Source of the DNA: Membranipora membranacea
Taxonomy: Eukaryota; Bryozoa; Gymnolaemata; Cheilostomatida; Membraniporidae
Assembly (NCBI GenBank): GCA_914767715.1
Contig: OU612068.1
Span: 3,162,001-3,226,000 of the forward strand
DNA length: 64,000 nucleotides
Direction: 5' to 3'
Shown: positions 18,001 to 31,100 of the stretch, in pieces
Position numbering within the stretch: the stretch's first letter is position 1
Layout of the letters: every line of letters begins with the position of its first letter
Notes under the pieces: generated by a model
Databases searched by the model: none
The model's input: only the letters and a program-made list of their open reading frames with translations
What the model was told of the DNA's origin: nothing
Program-made: the position numbers and the translations under genes

Positions 18001-20251
18001 CTTTCCATGCTGTCACATGTCTTTCCATGAGTCAGTCAGTAGACAAGTACACAGGAGAGGTATACACCCGAGGGTGCTGGGGGCTGGAACAATCAACAGT
18101 AGATGTATATAAGATATCACAACTGATATTACTCTGACCACGAATCACACCTAATAGTAGTAATCTTTTATTGAAATTTTTTGATAAAAGATTACTACTA
18201 CACCCAGTTTTCAAAGCAATCCTGATTTAATTGCATTAAAGAAAATACAATTTGCCATCATTGAGGAAATCCTCCTACAACTCAATACAGTGAAGAGTGT
18301 CTGCATAATGAGCAGGATATTATAAATGGTACTGCAGCAGACCAAAGAGAGGGAGTTCATTGGGCAAACTTACCCTTATCAGATAGATAAGCTGGTCTTG
18401 AGCGAATAAGTTCCATGAGAATCTTAGTTCTCTCTTTGATGGTCGTCATGTTTAACAACAAATGTTCTGTACCTGTGAGAAAAAAAGATGATGACTTAGT
18501 TATTACTGATACTACCATGTCTCAGAGTCTACTTATGTAAGTTAAAAGTAATATAAACATTTAATTTTAAGCTGTTATCTTGTGGAGCAAGAACCTCATA
18601 AGTAAACTTGTCAGTGGGCGTTTGTCAACTCCTGTATTGTATGGGTATAGAGGAAGCCCACCGCTAGTGATAAGTGGTAATACTATACTACCAGTAAGGA
18701 GACAAAAATATCATACTTCTTGCAACACATGGGGTTTACAAGCCTCGGTATCTACCACTCAGTTGAGCTGATGGTTTTGGTGGTTATGTGGGTACTGATT
18801 TTAGGCCAAATAGGCCTACATGCTTGCAAGCCCCAGTTTGCAAGCTAAGCCACAGATCTACTTCAGAAACATGTCTTGTTTGATTAGCAAGTAAAACATT
18901 GCCACAGGCCCCAGTTTTGGAGTAGATATGTGAGCGTTGCCCTAAGCACTGGCACCAATATTTATTATTTACTCCATACTTGTACCAGGGCGAATTCTCC
19001 CTGCTTGTACTATTGCATGTTTTTTAAATGTTTGCACATTAACAATGTCTGTTAACACTCCTGGTTCTCCAGTCAGTCACCATGTTGATAAGCCGGATCA
19101 AGAATTAAGGTAATGGAGGTTATTCTGTCACAGTTCCTACATATTGGCAACTATGCAACTGAAATCACATTTGGTCAAATCTGTATTTTCCAAGATATAT
19201 GGTCATGTGACCAATGACATCTTCAATATTATACGGACACCCTAAGTAAAATTTTGTTGATGAAAAGGAGGAAGTTTACAAGCAGCCTCATTGTGATTGG
19301 CTAATTATACTTCCATGTGCTAAATATTCAACACATACTGCACTGTGTAAGCAAGTGCCCTTTTTTTTGTGCAGAGGAAGTTTATGACACCTTTGCCTAC
19401 ATCTCAGCCAGATAAACTGGGGTTGGACTGACTTGTGAAGCCATGATAGTCCCATTGCAACTGTCATATCTACACTGAAAAGAGGTAGGACCTACAATAT
19501 ATCATTCAGCCCAGGCAGCTAAGACTGGACTACAGCCTCAGCAGTTTGAGTAAGGAGTACTCCTTGGTTCTAGCAGGGAGGGTGGGATACCCACCCTCCC
19601 TGGTTCTAGTGGTTGTGAACCAAGACTGTCGGATATTTAGTTGAGTCTTGCACTTTTAGCCATCTCATTTAACAAATTGGCTAAGTTGAAGCAATGAACC
19701 TCTTTTGGATGCATGTTGTGGCATCTATTACAGTGAGAGCCCAAGCACCTAGGTTATTTTGGCTCATACTATAACAGTAAATAAGTCAGATGCTGGATTA
19801 GATAGAACCATTAACCGTGTGTATGCTCAGCTCTATCAAGAAACACTCTTGCCCTTTGCTTCTCAGCTCTTATGATGGTCAAAGATAGACTGCCCCCCCC
19901 CCCCCGGTCTGTTACCGATTAAGAGTTACAACAATCACCAACAATCTGCGGGGGCAGTATAGCTCAAAGGGGCCATTTGTGTCCCGGGTACAAGTTAAAC
20001 CACATGTTGAATAGTATAATGATCACTAAGATAACCTAAATTCAACTTGCCCGGATATTCAGAGCTAGCTATGAGAGGCGATATCACTGAATGATATGTC
20101 TATGGCCATTCACCCTAGCTGACCAAGTAACGAGATAGTTACCTGCGGAGCCACGTTTCACGGGTTCATTGAACCAACTACTGAATGTATTTATATAAAA
20201 CTTACCGGTCAACTTCCGGTAACTATACAGGACACAAGAGTCACAACCCAT
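15063..20251 (-). CDS. RIMOC1: Probable RAB7A-interacting MON1-CCZ1 complex subunit 1 homolog (C5orf51/UPF0600)
   Basis: Seven exons read in phase on the minus strand: 20251-20206, 18472-18374, 17562-17447, 16732-16642, 16497-16294, 15714-15613 and 15292-15063. They give 295 residues, close to the 294 I recall for human RIMOC1. The protein begins MGCDSCVLYSYRKLTG and contains MTTIKERTKILMELIRSR, SLIYDYVQLLLDFSYAIE, the Cys-rich stretch CSRCRELCECIYWRKGALLY followed by MYCHT, and DVNMLALMYAAEMCYWIDLV. It is all-helical in appearance with no membrane segment. RIMOC1 works with the MON1-CCZ1 exchange factor to activate Rab7 during mitophagy. The family call rests mainly on the CMYWRKGALLYMYCH-type motif and the length. 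The gene model is firmer than the name. Confidence 0.65.
17655..17800 (-). mobile_element. tRNA-derived SINE in RIMOC1 intron
   Basis: On the minus strand a tRNA-like head has an A box (TGGCGCAATCGGTTAGCGCG) and a B box (GGGTTCGAGTCCC). A body containing GTTGATTGTTCCAGCCCCCA and GGGTGTATACCTCTCCT follows. The same roughly 48-bp body recurs at 18052-18099 without the head. The stretch between the boxes is too long for a normal tRNA. Confidence 0.65.
18052..18099 (-). repeat. SINE body fragment, second copy
   Basis: Near-exact repeat of 17655-17702 (GGAGAGGTATACACCCGAGG onward), about 400 bp away in the same intron and the same orientation, without the tRNA-like head. Confidence 0.65.
18155..18200. 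mobile_element. Palindromic micro-foldback (46 bp)
   Basis: The arms TAGTAGTAATCTTTTAT and TAAAAGATTACTACTA are mirror complements around an AT-rich loop. The flanks CACACCTAA and CACCCAGTT are only loosely similar, so a target duplication is not established. Confidence 0.4.
18986..19003. mobile_element. 18-bp palindromic micro-element
   Basis: CAGGGCGAATTCTCCCTG is a near-palindrome flanked by identical 7-bp repeats CTTGTAC (18979-18985 and 19004-19010). A sister sequence CAGGGGGAATTCTCCCTG occurs at about 32370-32387. If it is a transposon remnant, it is reduced to little more than its termini. Confidence 0.45.
19574..19601. mobile_element. 28-bp palindromic micro-element with 8-bp duplication
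   Basis: CAGGGAGGGTGGG on the left pairs with CCCACCCTCCCT on the right. The 8-bp flanks GGTTCTAG are identical (19566-19573 and 19602-19609). The CAGGG end and 8-bp duplication are typical of hAT elements. Confidence 0.6.
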
Positions 20252-22058
20252 GGAACAAAACAGGTCAGGCCGTAATATGTGTGTAGGCCTAATAATCTGA
20301 TAGGTGTATAGCCAGAGCCTATGGATATATTATCTATAGTGTCTGGTATAAACAAAAGATAATTTGAATAAAGGTTGTTGTCCCTACTTTAGTAAAACTA
20401 ATGGGATCATAACTGATAATTAGGGTCTTGTGGTAGGAGACTAGGAGTTGCTGGCATTTTGGATGTGGACTTCAAGCCTATGAGGACGTATCCCAAAAGG
20501 TCAGGATGGGCATTATTGGACTAAAAAAAGACAATGATTTGTGAAGAGACACCCGTTCTGGGGCTTATCGTACGAGACATGTATGGCATGTCTTTACACT
20601 GCGACTATATAATATAGAATAACGGTGAATATAGTGCTAAAGGTGATTTCGATTCAGAAGCCTAACTTGCCCATCTATCATCGATATGACTTTGTGCTAG
20701 TCTTTGGATTGTAAAAAATATACTTCCAATCCAAGTGATCTGTGAGAAAACAGACAATGCCTATAATCATCATTAGTCGCTCTTCCACCCTTGTCAGTTC
20801 TGATAGTGCTTGAGGATGCTTGAATTACAGCGCTGCCCAAAGTTGACAGTATTTATATTAGCCAAAACCAGGCCATGTCATATTGTAAGTTTTTGCAGTT
20901 GGGCCTGGCTTGGTTGGGCCTAAATTCTTTAGATTGGGTGCCTACAGCATCAATAAATTTAACTTGTGAGAAGAGTTTGCCTCTATAGGAGTTGGACGCA
21001 GCATTATAATATATATAAATCACTGTTAATATAAGCTTCATACAAGTCCATTGAACTGATTGTATAGTCTAAAAGCTGAATTAGGGACTTCCTTCATTCT
21101 CCTATATCAGCAGGCACTTTCCTCACTATCTTGACATCATGCCTGCCAAGATCAAGCAAATTAAAAACCAAGTAATCTGTTTGAATTTGAAGAATCCAAA
21201 AGACTTCTCTCATTATATAATATAATGTAAAACTTCTCCAATCATTTTGCAATATAATGATCAACTCAATTTTACACTATTACAGGACTGGCTAACTCAG
21301 ATTGCTAATAGAAGGAAAACATCTCGAATCTGTGAGTAACCAGGAAGTAGCAAGTATCAACTAGCAAGTGGACCGGGTGGCCGTTATCTATCTTTTCATA
21401 GAACTAACCACTTAAATTACAATTCGAAAGTAGAAACACACTACATACTCCTATCTCAACCCCTCAAGCGTTTAACTGCAATCACTAGTTGACTCTTATC
21501 TTTAGTATTGAGGTAAGCCTTCTATGTATTTTCTTTAAAAGCCATTACTGTCCGCGTTTGTGAGCGACAGAAATACTTCAAACATTAGCGGTATGAGACT
21601 TCAAGTTCTCAACTCACTGGCGTGTGAGAGTTTGAGACATTCCGTGTTTAATAATGGCATGCCCAAAATCCTAACTTGCTAAATTACTATGATACAGTTT
21701 TATTACTGTTTCACCGCTAGGCTAAGATGATGGAGTTTGAGGCTTGGCACATGAATTTTCTTGCATTTGTCAATGAAATGATTCATCCCTGGACAGATTA
21801 ACATCATGACAAAATGGCATACAGACAACAGTTTTACTCCTGCTGAGGTTTCGAGTCCTTGTAGATCCATCCATACATCCGTAACATGTTGAAAGGACAG
21901 CATTCATTTAAATAAACTGAAAAAAAAAATTTGTTATCCAAGTATGCAATTTGGTTGCACAATTATCGATAGTATTAAAATTCAACTTTGAGCTTAACAC
22001 AGCATACATATTACTGTGTTGCAGCCGATCACTGTCATTTTTGTGACCATCTTGCGAG
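20252..22058. other. Shared upstream region between divergent RIMOC1 and FYB-like genes
   Basis: About 1.8 kb separates two start codons that point away from each other. It presumably holds both promoters. I recognise no coding sequence and no clear core-promoter element. Confidence 0.45.
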
Positions 22059-25000
22059 ATGGACGAAATCTATGATGACGGAGGAGCCGAGGAAGAGATT
22101 TATGATGACGGTGAAGCGGAGGAGATAAAACAAAAACCTAAACCAGCCCCAGCTAAACCAGCCCCATCCAACAAGCCATCCGTCGGTGTCAAGCCTCCAG
22201 TCATAGGAGCAAAACCGGGCTTGAATAATGGCGGTGTTGGTATGACAGTTAAAGAAAGAATGGCTCTACTCAATGTCAAGGTGAGGAAAGGTTGAGATGT
22301 TTCGTAGAGTGGTAGTACTAATTTCCCATAGCTGTAACTTGATTATAAAACTGCAGCACAGAGTAGGGTTTCACAGCCAGGTATTATTAGTCTGGTTATT
22401 GCCGTGGTTAATGCAAGACCAAGGAGTTAGAGACTTGGTTAAACCCTGACAGAAGAGTTAGCGGCTGAGGTTGGTCTATTCAGGCATTGTCATAGAACAT
22501 AATTCTTCTGTTCTGTTCTGGAGTGATTTCACCCAAAGTTGTACACAGCAAGATTCGCTCAGTTATTGCCTCATGATGATGATGAATATGACTGAAATAC
22601 AAACATTATACAAATCCAGGCCATTTTGTTACAAAATCCATGAGTTTAATTATTAGTACGACTTGCTCGGGTCTGATTTGAAGCTGCATATTTAGATGGA
22701 AAATTTCTAACCATCTAATCTACTTCTTTATATTATGATCTATGTTCTGACATGTAAAACTTTTGGCGAAATGATCAAGATTTATTCCAAAACCAACACT
22801 ATACTAGTTTGTTGAGATTCTATAGCCTTTTCTGCAGGACTCAAGGCTGATTGATTGTTGTTGAACTTTGTTACAGAGTGAAGAAGATGGAGAGGTAATC
22901 TTTTTTTAAGGGAACGCATTCCATATTTAGCCAATTTTTTTCTGGCACATCTTGGTGATAAGAAAAAACATCCTTTCCCCCAATGGCTCTCCACTCAATC
23001 TTAATTATATATCCTTTCTGATCACAATAATGCATCCACTTGATGCTCTCCTTGTTATATTTCATACATCACTCCTCATTTATATACGCTATATTTTTCA
23101 GTATGTTACAGTATGTTAACAAAGCACTTTTTTACAAGGATGAATTTTACAGAACTGTTTTGGCATGCATCACTATTCCTTGGTTTCGGGGTCTCTAGAG
23201 CAGCTTTCCAGAGCTAAATACTGATACCACATGTTGTGTACTTCTTTGCAGCCAACAATTCCAATGAACAAGCCGACAAACTTTAAGAAAAAAGAACCAG
23301 TGAATGGTGTATCCAACATAACCAAGTCTATAGGCAATCAACTCAATAACAATCAGCCTGCCATCAGCTTAGCTGTTCTCAAAGAAAGAAAAAAATCACT
23401 CAAGGGACAAAACACTCCTTTCAAAGAGGAAGGATCTGCACCTTCAGAAGAGCCCGCAGCTCCAGAGAAAATATATACTGACGGTAAAGAAAACAAAAGT
23501 TATAAAAAGGCCAAGTTTGTCAAGCGACCGATAATCAAAAAGCCAGCATCTATGGAAGCCGTGACATTACCCATAATACAGTATAAGGATGAGAGCGGAG
23601 TCGAGCTGCGGATAGGAGCAGGAAGGGAGGAGAGTAACAGTTCACTTATGTAAGTAAGAACACAAAACATGGCGCCGTGTAACTAATGTAAGATAGTATC
23701 AAGAAGTAGGAGAATGATGTCATCAGACTAAATGCTTATCGTGATGCATCAAGATGAAATTTGAAAGTGCTAAGACTCCTTTCTAATCTAACTTCTGTGA
23801 TTTTAATCTGGAGTGGATGAGGTTTTGTTATTTGCTTTGATAAGGAGAAGAGGTTTGTTAAAGTATAGGCACGAAAGAATGATAGCCACTTTGCATGCAG
23901 GCCATGATAACCTATAGTATAGTAACACAACTTGCAGAGGCTTGACATAACAAACTTCTACTTCTACTACTTCCATGTTTATTTGAATTCACAACTCAAG
24001 CACATGGATAGTTGCATAAATTACAAAACGCAAATATCTGGTGCTTGTTTTATGACCTGAAATTGATCCCAGAAATCAGAGTTTATAAACTCACATGAGG
24101 AGGTCATGACCACAGGAAGGGATGATGTTTGCAGCGCACTACAATTGTCACAAAGAACAGTGTCTCAGTAACAGCCACATATGAGTACATAGTAATCTAT
24201 TGTTTGCAGCAAATCAATGGGCGAGGAGGAAGAGGAGGACTCAGCCCCACCTCCACCACCCACTCGTGGTGGTGGGAGACTGCCAGGGCAACCCCAGCTA
24301 CCCTCCAGAGTTCCACCTACAATCCCATCATCAAATAGCAACTCTTTATCTCAAAAAAGGACGCTGGCACCTCCACCCCAGCCCGCTGCTCGTGAGTAGT
24401 TTTTATTCAGCTTGTGATGCCATCTATCACCAAGGACTACACAGTAGCTATAGCCTTAGCACTCTCCTATATCTCTCATCTTTATTTTTCGTCAGCTGAA
24501 TTATCGCATATATATATATATATACAGAAATTCAGCCTCAATTCTGAAAAAAATCAGGTCAAACTCCTGCATACTATCATTGATGTGATCCCCTACCCCC
24601 CCCCCCCCATATGTTAATTTATGATTTTCCTTCTGTGGTAGCTGAACCCAGCGTGGAGGAGTTATATGATGAGGGTGAAGCAGCAAGTCAGCTAATAGAA
24701 GAAGAACAAGACATTTATGAAGAGTTTGACGGTGAAGAGGCGGACGGCGGCGCCCCCAGTCTTCCTAGGTAATTATTATTTAATACAATCCCATAGATCA
24801 TCTACCAGCACTTACTAGAATCTTATTGGGTGCAGTGTAACTGTACATGGATTCAAATTAGATCTATCATTGAAAGAATTCAGGTTAAATTGTGATTATT
24901 TATGTATGTATATATATATTTATATATATATATTATATGAGTAACTAAATTGTTCACATTTGCAGCAGCCCTATACCAGTACCTGATACCAAAGCTAAAG

Positions 25001-27319
25001 AGCCATCGCCAGAGGCAGCCAAGAAGCAAACAAAGGCTGATAAGGAGCGTGAGAAGAAGGAGAAGAAAGAACAAGAGAGAATCGAGAAGGTGAGTTAGTG
25101 ATCGAGATGAGCGATAAATCTGTACTATATGTCGAGCTCATCTAATCTAACAGAGTATTATGTATAATGTCGAGGTCCGCTAATTCCAAAGTATAATTCA
25201 AAGCATAATGCATCACATTATACCTGGTAATAGTATTTCCTTCACTAAGACGAGCATTTGTATTAAGATGCTGGCGCCCTGTGACCATGCTCAAAAGAAA
25301 ACTAATTCTGTGACTAATTCTAAAAAAAATTAGCAAAACCTACACACAAATAGAAAGAAGAGAGGTTGGTAAGTCCGATATTCAGCAAAGTAGATTTGAA
25401 CTACTAGAACTTGGTCTATGAATACATATTTTTACTGTAACATCTATGTACAGTCATCAGGTTTAATGTCATTTTAGCTACGCCAGAAGGAAACCAAGCA
25501 GCAGCAAGAGATTATCAAACGCTATAAGGTCAGTAGAAGAACAAGTGCTAATCAGCTCACAATGTCATCAGCTATCACATGTCAATCAACACCAAACAGC
25601 AGTATCATCAAATAACAGATAAAAAATGCCCTAGTGTTCACACCCAACCTATAATTTTGAACACCAGCGGTATCTATGTAATTTTGATGGGTTCCACAGA
25701 TCAACTTCCTCAATTTAAAATAGTTTCATCAACATTGAATTACAGAGTGCATTTGTCATCCAATCGGTTGCATTCTTAGATGAGTGTAAAGATTTGACAT
25801 GGGAAGTGGGATTGTAATACATGCCACTCTGGTGCCCTAAACTGCCTGATATCCCCAGCCCAAATAACCGATCAGATACTATGAGATGGTTTTTATTCAG
25901 ATCACGGATGACGAGCTGGTAACAAGCCACCATGTAAAGGTTGTCAAGGATCAGGGTAGTGGCAAGCACATGCTGCCAGCTAAATCAGGTCAGATGTTGG
26001 CTCTGGTCAGGAAGATTGACACGAGTAAATGGATAGTGAAAGATACTGCGACGCAAAATGGTAAGCTGATCATTGTCTAATACAAGCTACGTAACAATTA
26101 CATACAATTACATAACAAATAAAGTACCTTCAAATAGAGTGTATAATTTACTCTTGCATTCTTTTACAGTCTTTTGGAATTGCAAAAAACCTACACAGAT
26201 CCCTATTCTATAAAGTTTTTTTACCTTCTCTGTAACTGGGTTTTCATGGGTGCAATCGTGTTAGATTACTCACTAGATTGCTACATCATCCAGCACATTA
26301 TGCATGAGTATGAGACAAAAGACATGAGCATGATCATCATCGTGAAACTCAGGCTGTCAACAGGCCGTCAGGCAGTAAATGCATCTATATTTACAAGCCC
26401 ATGTTTATGTACGTCATACATCACTCAGCATGATTGATGATTTAGAAAGTTCTATAGACATACTCATGAGTATGAGTTTATTTTAGTCGGCCTTGTTGAT
26501 GCCGCTGGAATGTATGATCCAGAGGAAGTTGATGACAGTATTGAAGAAGAGCCAGCACCGAGTAAGTTAACAATATCTAGATAGCAAAATATCTCAGACA
26601 TGAAAACAGCAAATCAATATCACTGTGATAAGAGTGATTAGATCGGATCAAGATCAATGTGATAAATATCATTTCAAATTTGTAGCGTTAGGGTTGGAGA
26701 GTGAGAGTGTCCTGGTACTTCGTGGTTTTAGTTGGTGGTCAATGTCAGCCCCATACATGTTTTCATTGACTTTGACTGTATTAGTGAAGGAAGATAAAAA
26801 AGTAGACTTTAGAACAGGATTGGTAAAATAGTAATAGTGGAGACAAGATAAAGAGGAAGCAGTCAGTCAGTCAAATCTCTGCTCTGATTACAGTGCCAAG
26901 GTCATAAATAACCCTATACATTGGTTATCCCACCTGATTCCATCCAGGCAAGACAAAAACAGGCACAGGAATTCATAACACCCTGATCAAAAAGCACCGA
27001 ACTCGGAGCCTTATGAATACTATATTTTACAAATTCGGTGTATAAAATGGATTTATTTTTCTATGTGTGACATAATAAAGAACGACTAATGCAGTTCGAA
27101 TAATTTTTTAATGTAACTCATGCTCTGATTATGATTGTATTATGTAATTTTTTGAGCGGTGAAATAAAGTCCATATCTATCTATCTATCTATCTAGGTTG
27201 TTGAGAGTTAGAGCACAGAGTCCTTGTAATCTCTCACCGGTTATTATTATCACTAATAACAATCACTTAATTCTGTAGATGATTACCCAGATGAGGAAGT
27301 TTATGAAGAACTCAACTAA
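22059..27319 (+). CDS. FYB/ADAP-like adaptor with helically extended SH3-like domain
   Basis: Ten exons join in phase: 22059-22280, 22877-22894, 23252-23649, 24210-24391, 24642-24768, 24966-25089, 25478-25528, 25901-26060, 26487-26561 and 27279-27319. They give about 465 residues. The N-terminus has two acidic tyrosine motifs (EIYDDGGAEE, EIYDDGEAEE), then Lys/Pro-rich low-complexity sequence and a PPPPPTRGGG segment. VEELYDEGEA and QDIYEEFDGE follow. A long charged helix (KADKEREKKEKKEQERIEK) leads directly into an SH3-like fold (HHVKVVKD, LALVRKIDTSKWIVKDTA, VGLVDAAGMYDPEE), as in the C-terminal helically extended SH3 of ADAP/FYB1. The protein ends with EEVYEELN. Such adaptors are scaffolds for tyrosine-kinase signalling, with phosphotyrosines recruiting SH2 proteins. 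Orthology to FYB is inferred from architecture. The region between 22281 and 22876 is an intron. Confidence 0.7.
22877..22894 (+). other. 18-nt microexon of the FYB-like gene
   Basis: Between TTGTTACAG and GTAATC there is an in-phase 18-base exon encoding SEEDGE. Skipping it would keep the frame. It is inferred from splice signals only. Confidence 0.5.
24964..24969 (+). promoter_or_regulatory. NAGNAG tandem splice acceptor
   Basis: The acceptor before exon 6 of the FYB-like gene reads TTTGCAGCAG. Splicing at either AG keeps the frame and adds or drops one serine (SSPIP versus SPIP). Confidence 0.55.
27050..27196 (+). repeat. Possible 3' tail of a non-LTR element ending in (ATCT)n
   Basis: TGAGCGGTGAAATAAAGTCC followed by at least four ATCT units resembles the 3' end of CR1/L2/Rex-type elements, which finish in a short microsatellite. 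No coding remnant is seen upstream. It lies in the last intron of the FYB-like gene. Confidence 0.35.
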
Positions 27320-28165
27320 GAACGTTTACAAGAGTCACATACATGGGAGAATTTATCCGCTACTTACCAGGGCTAGTATTACTAACGATGAATACGCAAG
27401 GTTACGAGGTCACATCACATGACCTGGGCGGATTTCCAAAGACTCTGCCTCACTTCATAGTCTATTGCCACAAATAATTTGTTGAGCAGATTTAATTATA
27501 TAAAAGTAACACATTTTTATTGCAGGCCCGTAGGTGCACCCTGCGACATTATTTTTATTTTTTTGGTGTGATCACATCATATTCGCATAATTTACCTGAA
27601 AGCTTAGCGACAATCTGCTATATTTCTATGCATATCTCAATCCATACTTTTTGCTCAACCTTAGTTTTTTTATAATAACAAATAGCACTGACCACAATGA
27701 CTTGTCCCCACCTAGATTTACATAATTTTATCTGCAACCTGCTAACCATGCATAAGTTCTATGCTTATTTACACATCAGATTACTTGCAGACTAACTGTA
27801 TGATTATAAGCGTTATACTATGTTTTATACAGAATGATATCAACTCATATCAGCGAGTTATATATTTATAATACTGGTAGTTCAGGAGCATAAATAATAT
27901 TTTCGTATTTGTCATTCAAAAGCTGCTTTTCAGCCAAAATGCATTGTACTTCATATCTATCACATTATAATCATTAAATGTTGCCAAAATCCTTTATTTT
28001 GCAAGAATTTAGCATGCAGTTAACTTACAATATCCACTGTCCATTTGATTCACTCGGAATTTCAAACTAACTCTCAGCTACGTGAGCAGAACACGACACC
28101 AACCTGTTGGAACTCAGCACCAATTTAGCACCTACTAGTCTGAGGAACATTACTAGGCTTGTCTC
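27320..28165. other. Convergent 3' flanks of FYB-like gene and DPH2
   Basis: About 850 bp between two stop codons that face each other. It should hold both 3' UTRs. A minus-strand AATAAA is present at 27993-27998 for DPH2. No gene is seen. Confidence 0.5.
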
Positions 28166-31100
28166 TCATGTTGGGGGCGCATCATGATAGCCCATAGCAA
28201 TACCAATCTGTCCTTGTTTAGCCTTCTGAACTGGTGTTTCTCCTAATTCTTGTTCCAGACCCGTCCAACTCCTTCCAGCTAAATATTCACCTACAACCAA
28301 AATTTAGCGAGTAAAATGTTTATCTGTTAAAATGTTGATGGTGAAAATTGTATTAATATCTGATCATAATGATTACAATATATAACCTTTGGCTGTGGGA
28401 TTATCATAAACTTATAGATTTCTCTATAAGTTTGTGGGGATTATGTTATAATTCTTCACGAAATTCCAGTTGAGGCAGAATTGTAAAAACAAGGATGTGG
28501 TTTTACTTCCTGCTCAGCAATAACTTTGAAAACCTCAAAGTGAATATTTCTACAGTGACTTCTATTTGTTGATTCAAATAACAAGTGACAGTAGACTGAA
28601 AATTATATGTATAAGTATGAGTTAGATAATATAAGAGGGGAACCCCCCCCCCCTCTGATCTGTACAAGCCACTATAATTTTGAGTTGACTAAGAAGAATG
28701 GGCAGACATTAAGAGTGTTCGTGCTTCATTAGTCATGTAAGTGCACTGGATGAGGAAGTTACGGTTTTTCTTTCTGATTTGAGTCTTATTCAATGATGGA
28801 ATGATTATAGCTCCATTATGATATAACCTCTAAAATTAAATTGACTTAATCAATTTTCATTATTGTTAGATGTATGTGGAAAGTAACACTGACTGTAATG
28901 ACCAAAGTCTATGGCGGCTACTCCTAGGTTTGGTGGAGTAGTAATCTCTTACCAGCAGATTTAGCTCCGACAGTAGACAGTGCAGTATTAGTCTCTCTAA
29001 CAGCCACCTGTTGTCCGCTGTCAGGTTCATTGTCCCTGACACCCATACTTCTCATACCTCCTGATATGAGTGACACATCAGTGGTCTGCTCTAGTATGTC
29101 AGGTACGGCCTTGTAGTTCTCTCCTCCTGGGAGTAAACTACGGAAATCTGTAGTGTATTCCCCGGTCCACTCTCTGCAATAAAAATCATATTTGATGAAA
29201 ATAATGAAGTTAGATCATAGCCAATATCCTAGGTTTTATATGAAAGAGATACATTCTCTCGGTTTTCCGTCATATATATAATATGTATGTGTGTGTGATA
29301 GACTCCACACAATTCATACATGAAAGATGATACTCAAAATTAGGTAAAAAGACGGAAACATATAGAAACCAATTTTTAATACTCATTGTAGGTTGAAGAA
29401 AAATGTGAGACATGAGATCTAGATATTATGGGGGTAGTGTCATCAAGAGACAAACGAGCAGAGTTTAAGTCAAGTTTGAAGCCACACTTGGTTTATCATT
29501 ACCTATCTGTATTACAGGCCAGTTCCAGTTCATACGGAGTTATAACAGGTTTGTAGAACTCCGAGGAATCTATCAGACTGTTCTCAGAGCACGCCACTAG
29601 CACAAACATGTCTACTTCCATAAAATTAGCCAGCTTAGCTGTGTTCAGCTTCCCAACAACAATTGAGTAAGATTTCTTCCCTAGAATCAGAAAATATATT
29701 GACTTTATAGACCATTACATTTTGCTTACATTGAAATGTCATCATTCTAATTAACTATAATGTAAAAGTGGCATAATAGCAAGATTTGGTGATAAATATA
29801 ACATTCAAGAGATCAAGAGACTGCATATACATGAAGATAAATATGCTATGACATCACATTATTTCAAGCATTACCAACATTCAAAGGAATGAGGAACTAA
29901 ATATAACACACTAAAGTTTATTATGCAATTACAACACATAATTTCATCCACAATCTCTAAGTCTGTAATTACTTGTTCCCTATCACACAAGATCATCTAG
30001 ATTAAACAAAGACAAGGAAAGAAAACGATGGATATCATTCAAAATCTTATTGATTTTGGGATGCAGGTTGTATAAAAGACGTCAATTATTTAACAACGAA
30101 CAACCTTATATCTCTTGCATACCACCTTCGATCTGTAAACAAAAGTACAGTACCTGCTTTCTTGATGAGCTCCCTCAGCCTGTTATGTATAGTCAGATAA
30201 TTAGCTACAGCCAGAGTTCCCACAACTATCCCTATAATATTAGCATCCTTAGCCTTCTCGATCAGGTAAAATCGCTTCATCAGAGCTTTATTCACCTTCA
30301 CCGTCTCGACTCTACCAGTAGAAGTCAATGGGTTGTATGAGAAAAATTTACTAGTATTCATCACCATCATTAGATTAGTTAATGTCCTGCTCTCGGAGCC
30401 GATATAAATAACATCATAGTCTTTCATAGAGTGAGCTGAGTCGACTTTACGCCACGATCGTCCGTTTATCTCTATTCTCATATCAGTCTCATCTTGAGTT
30501 GTATCAGAGGATGGAGAGTCACAAGATGTACAACTCCTCAGGTGAGATCGAGTTATCTGGCTGTTGAGCTTCTGAAGAACTGGATACAATTCGTCTGAAA
30601 TACAAACAATTAAATTATACGAGGCAGAGAAGAGTTAGGGTCGCTAACATTGCTTACGGGCAAAATTAGGGAGTTATCTTCGGAGATCATTTGGGAAAAT
30701 AACACTTATGACCATCTTTGCTTACCCACAACGCTACCAGGAAAACAGATAAGATATTAATAAAAAAATTATATGTTTCAAAATTTCTGTACTATGTTTC
30801 ACAATACAGACGAAAATAAAAGAACAAACTGTGATAAATTCATATTCAATGCTGCAAACAGCCTAGGTACAGACGGTTTAGGTACAGACCTAGGTACAGA
30901 CGGTAGAGACAGCTTTAGCTAAAATCCTAAACTCTTACCGATAATATAGTCGTACTGGGTATCAAACATGAGGACATATCTGTTCTCCTTCTCAGTGCTG
31001 ATAAGCCGACTGATTTTCTCAGAGCAGTCGGAGATATCGAGAGGAGCTCGACCAAATATCCACAACACAGGGATAGATGTGGATGGGCTAAGACAGCTCG

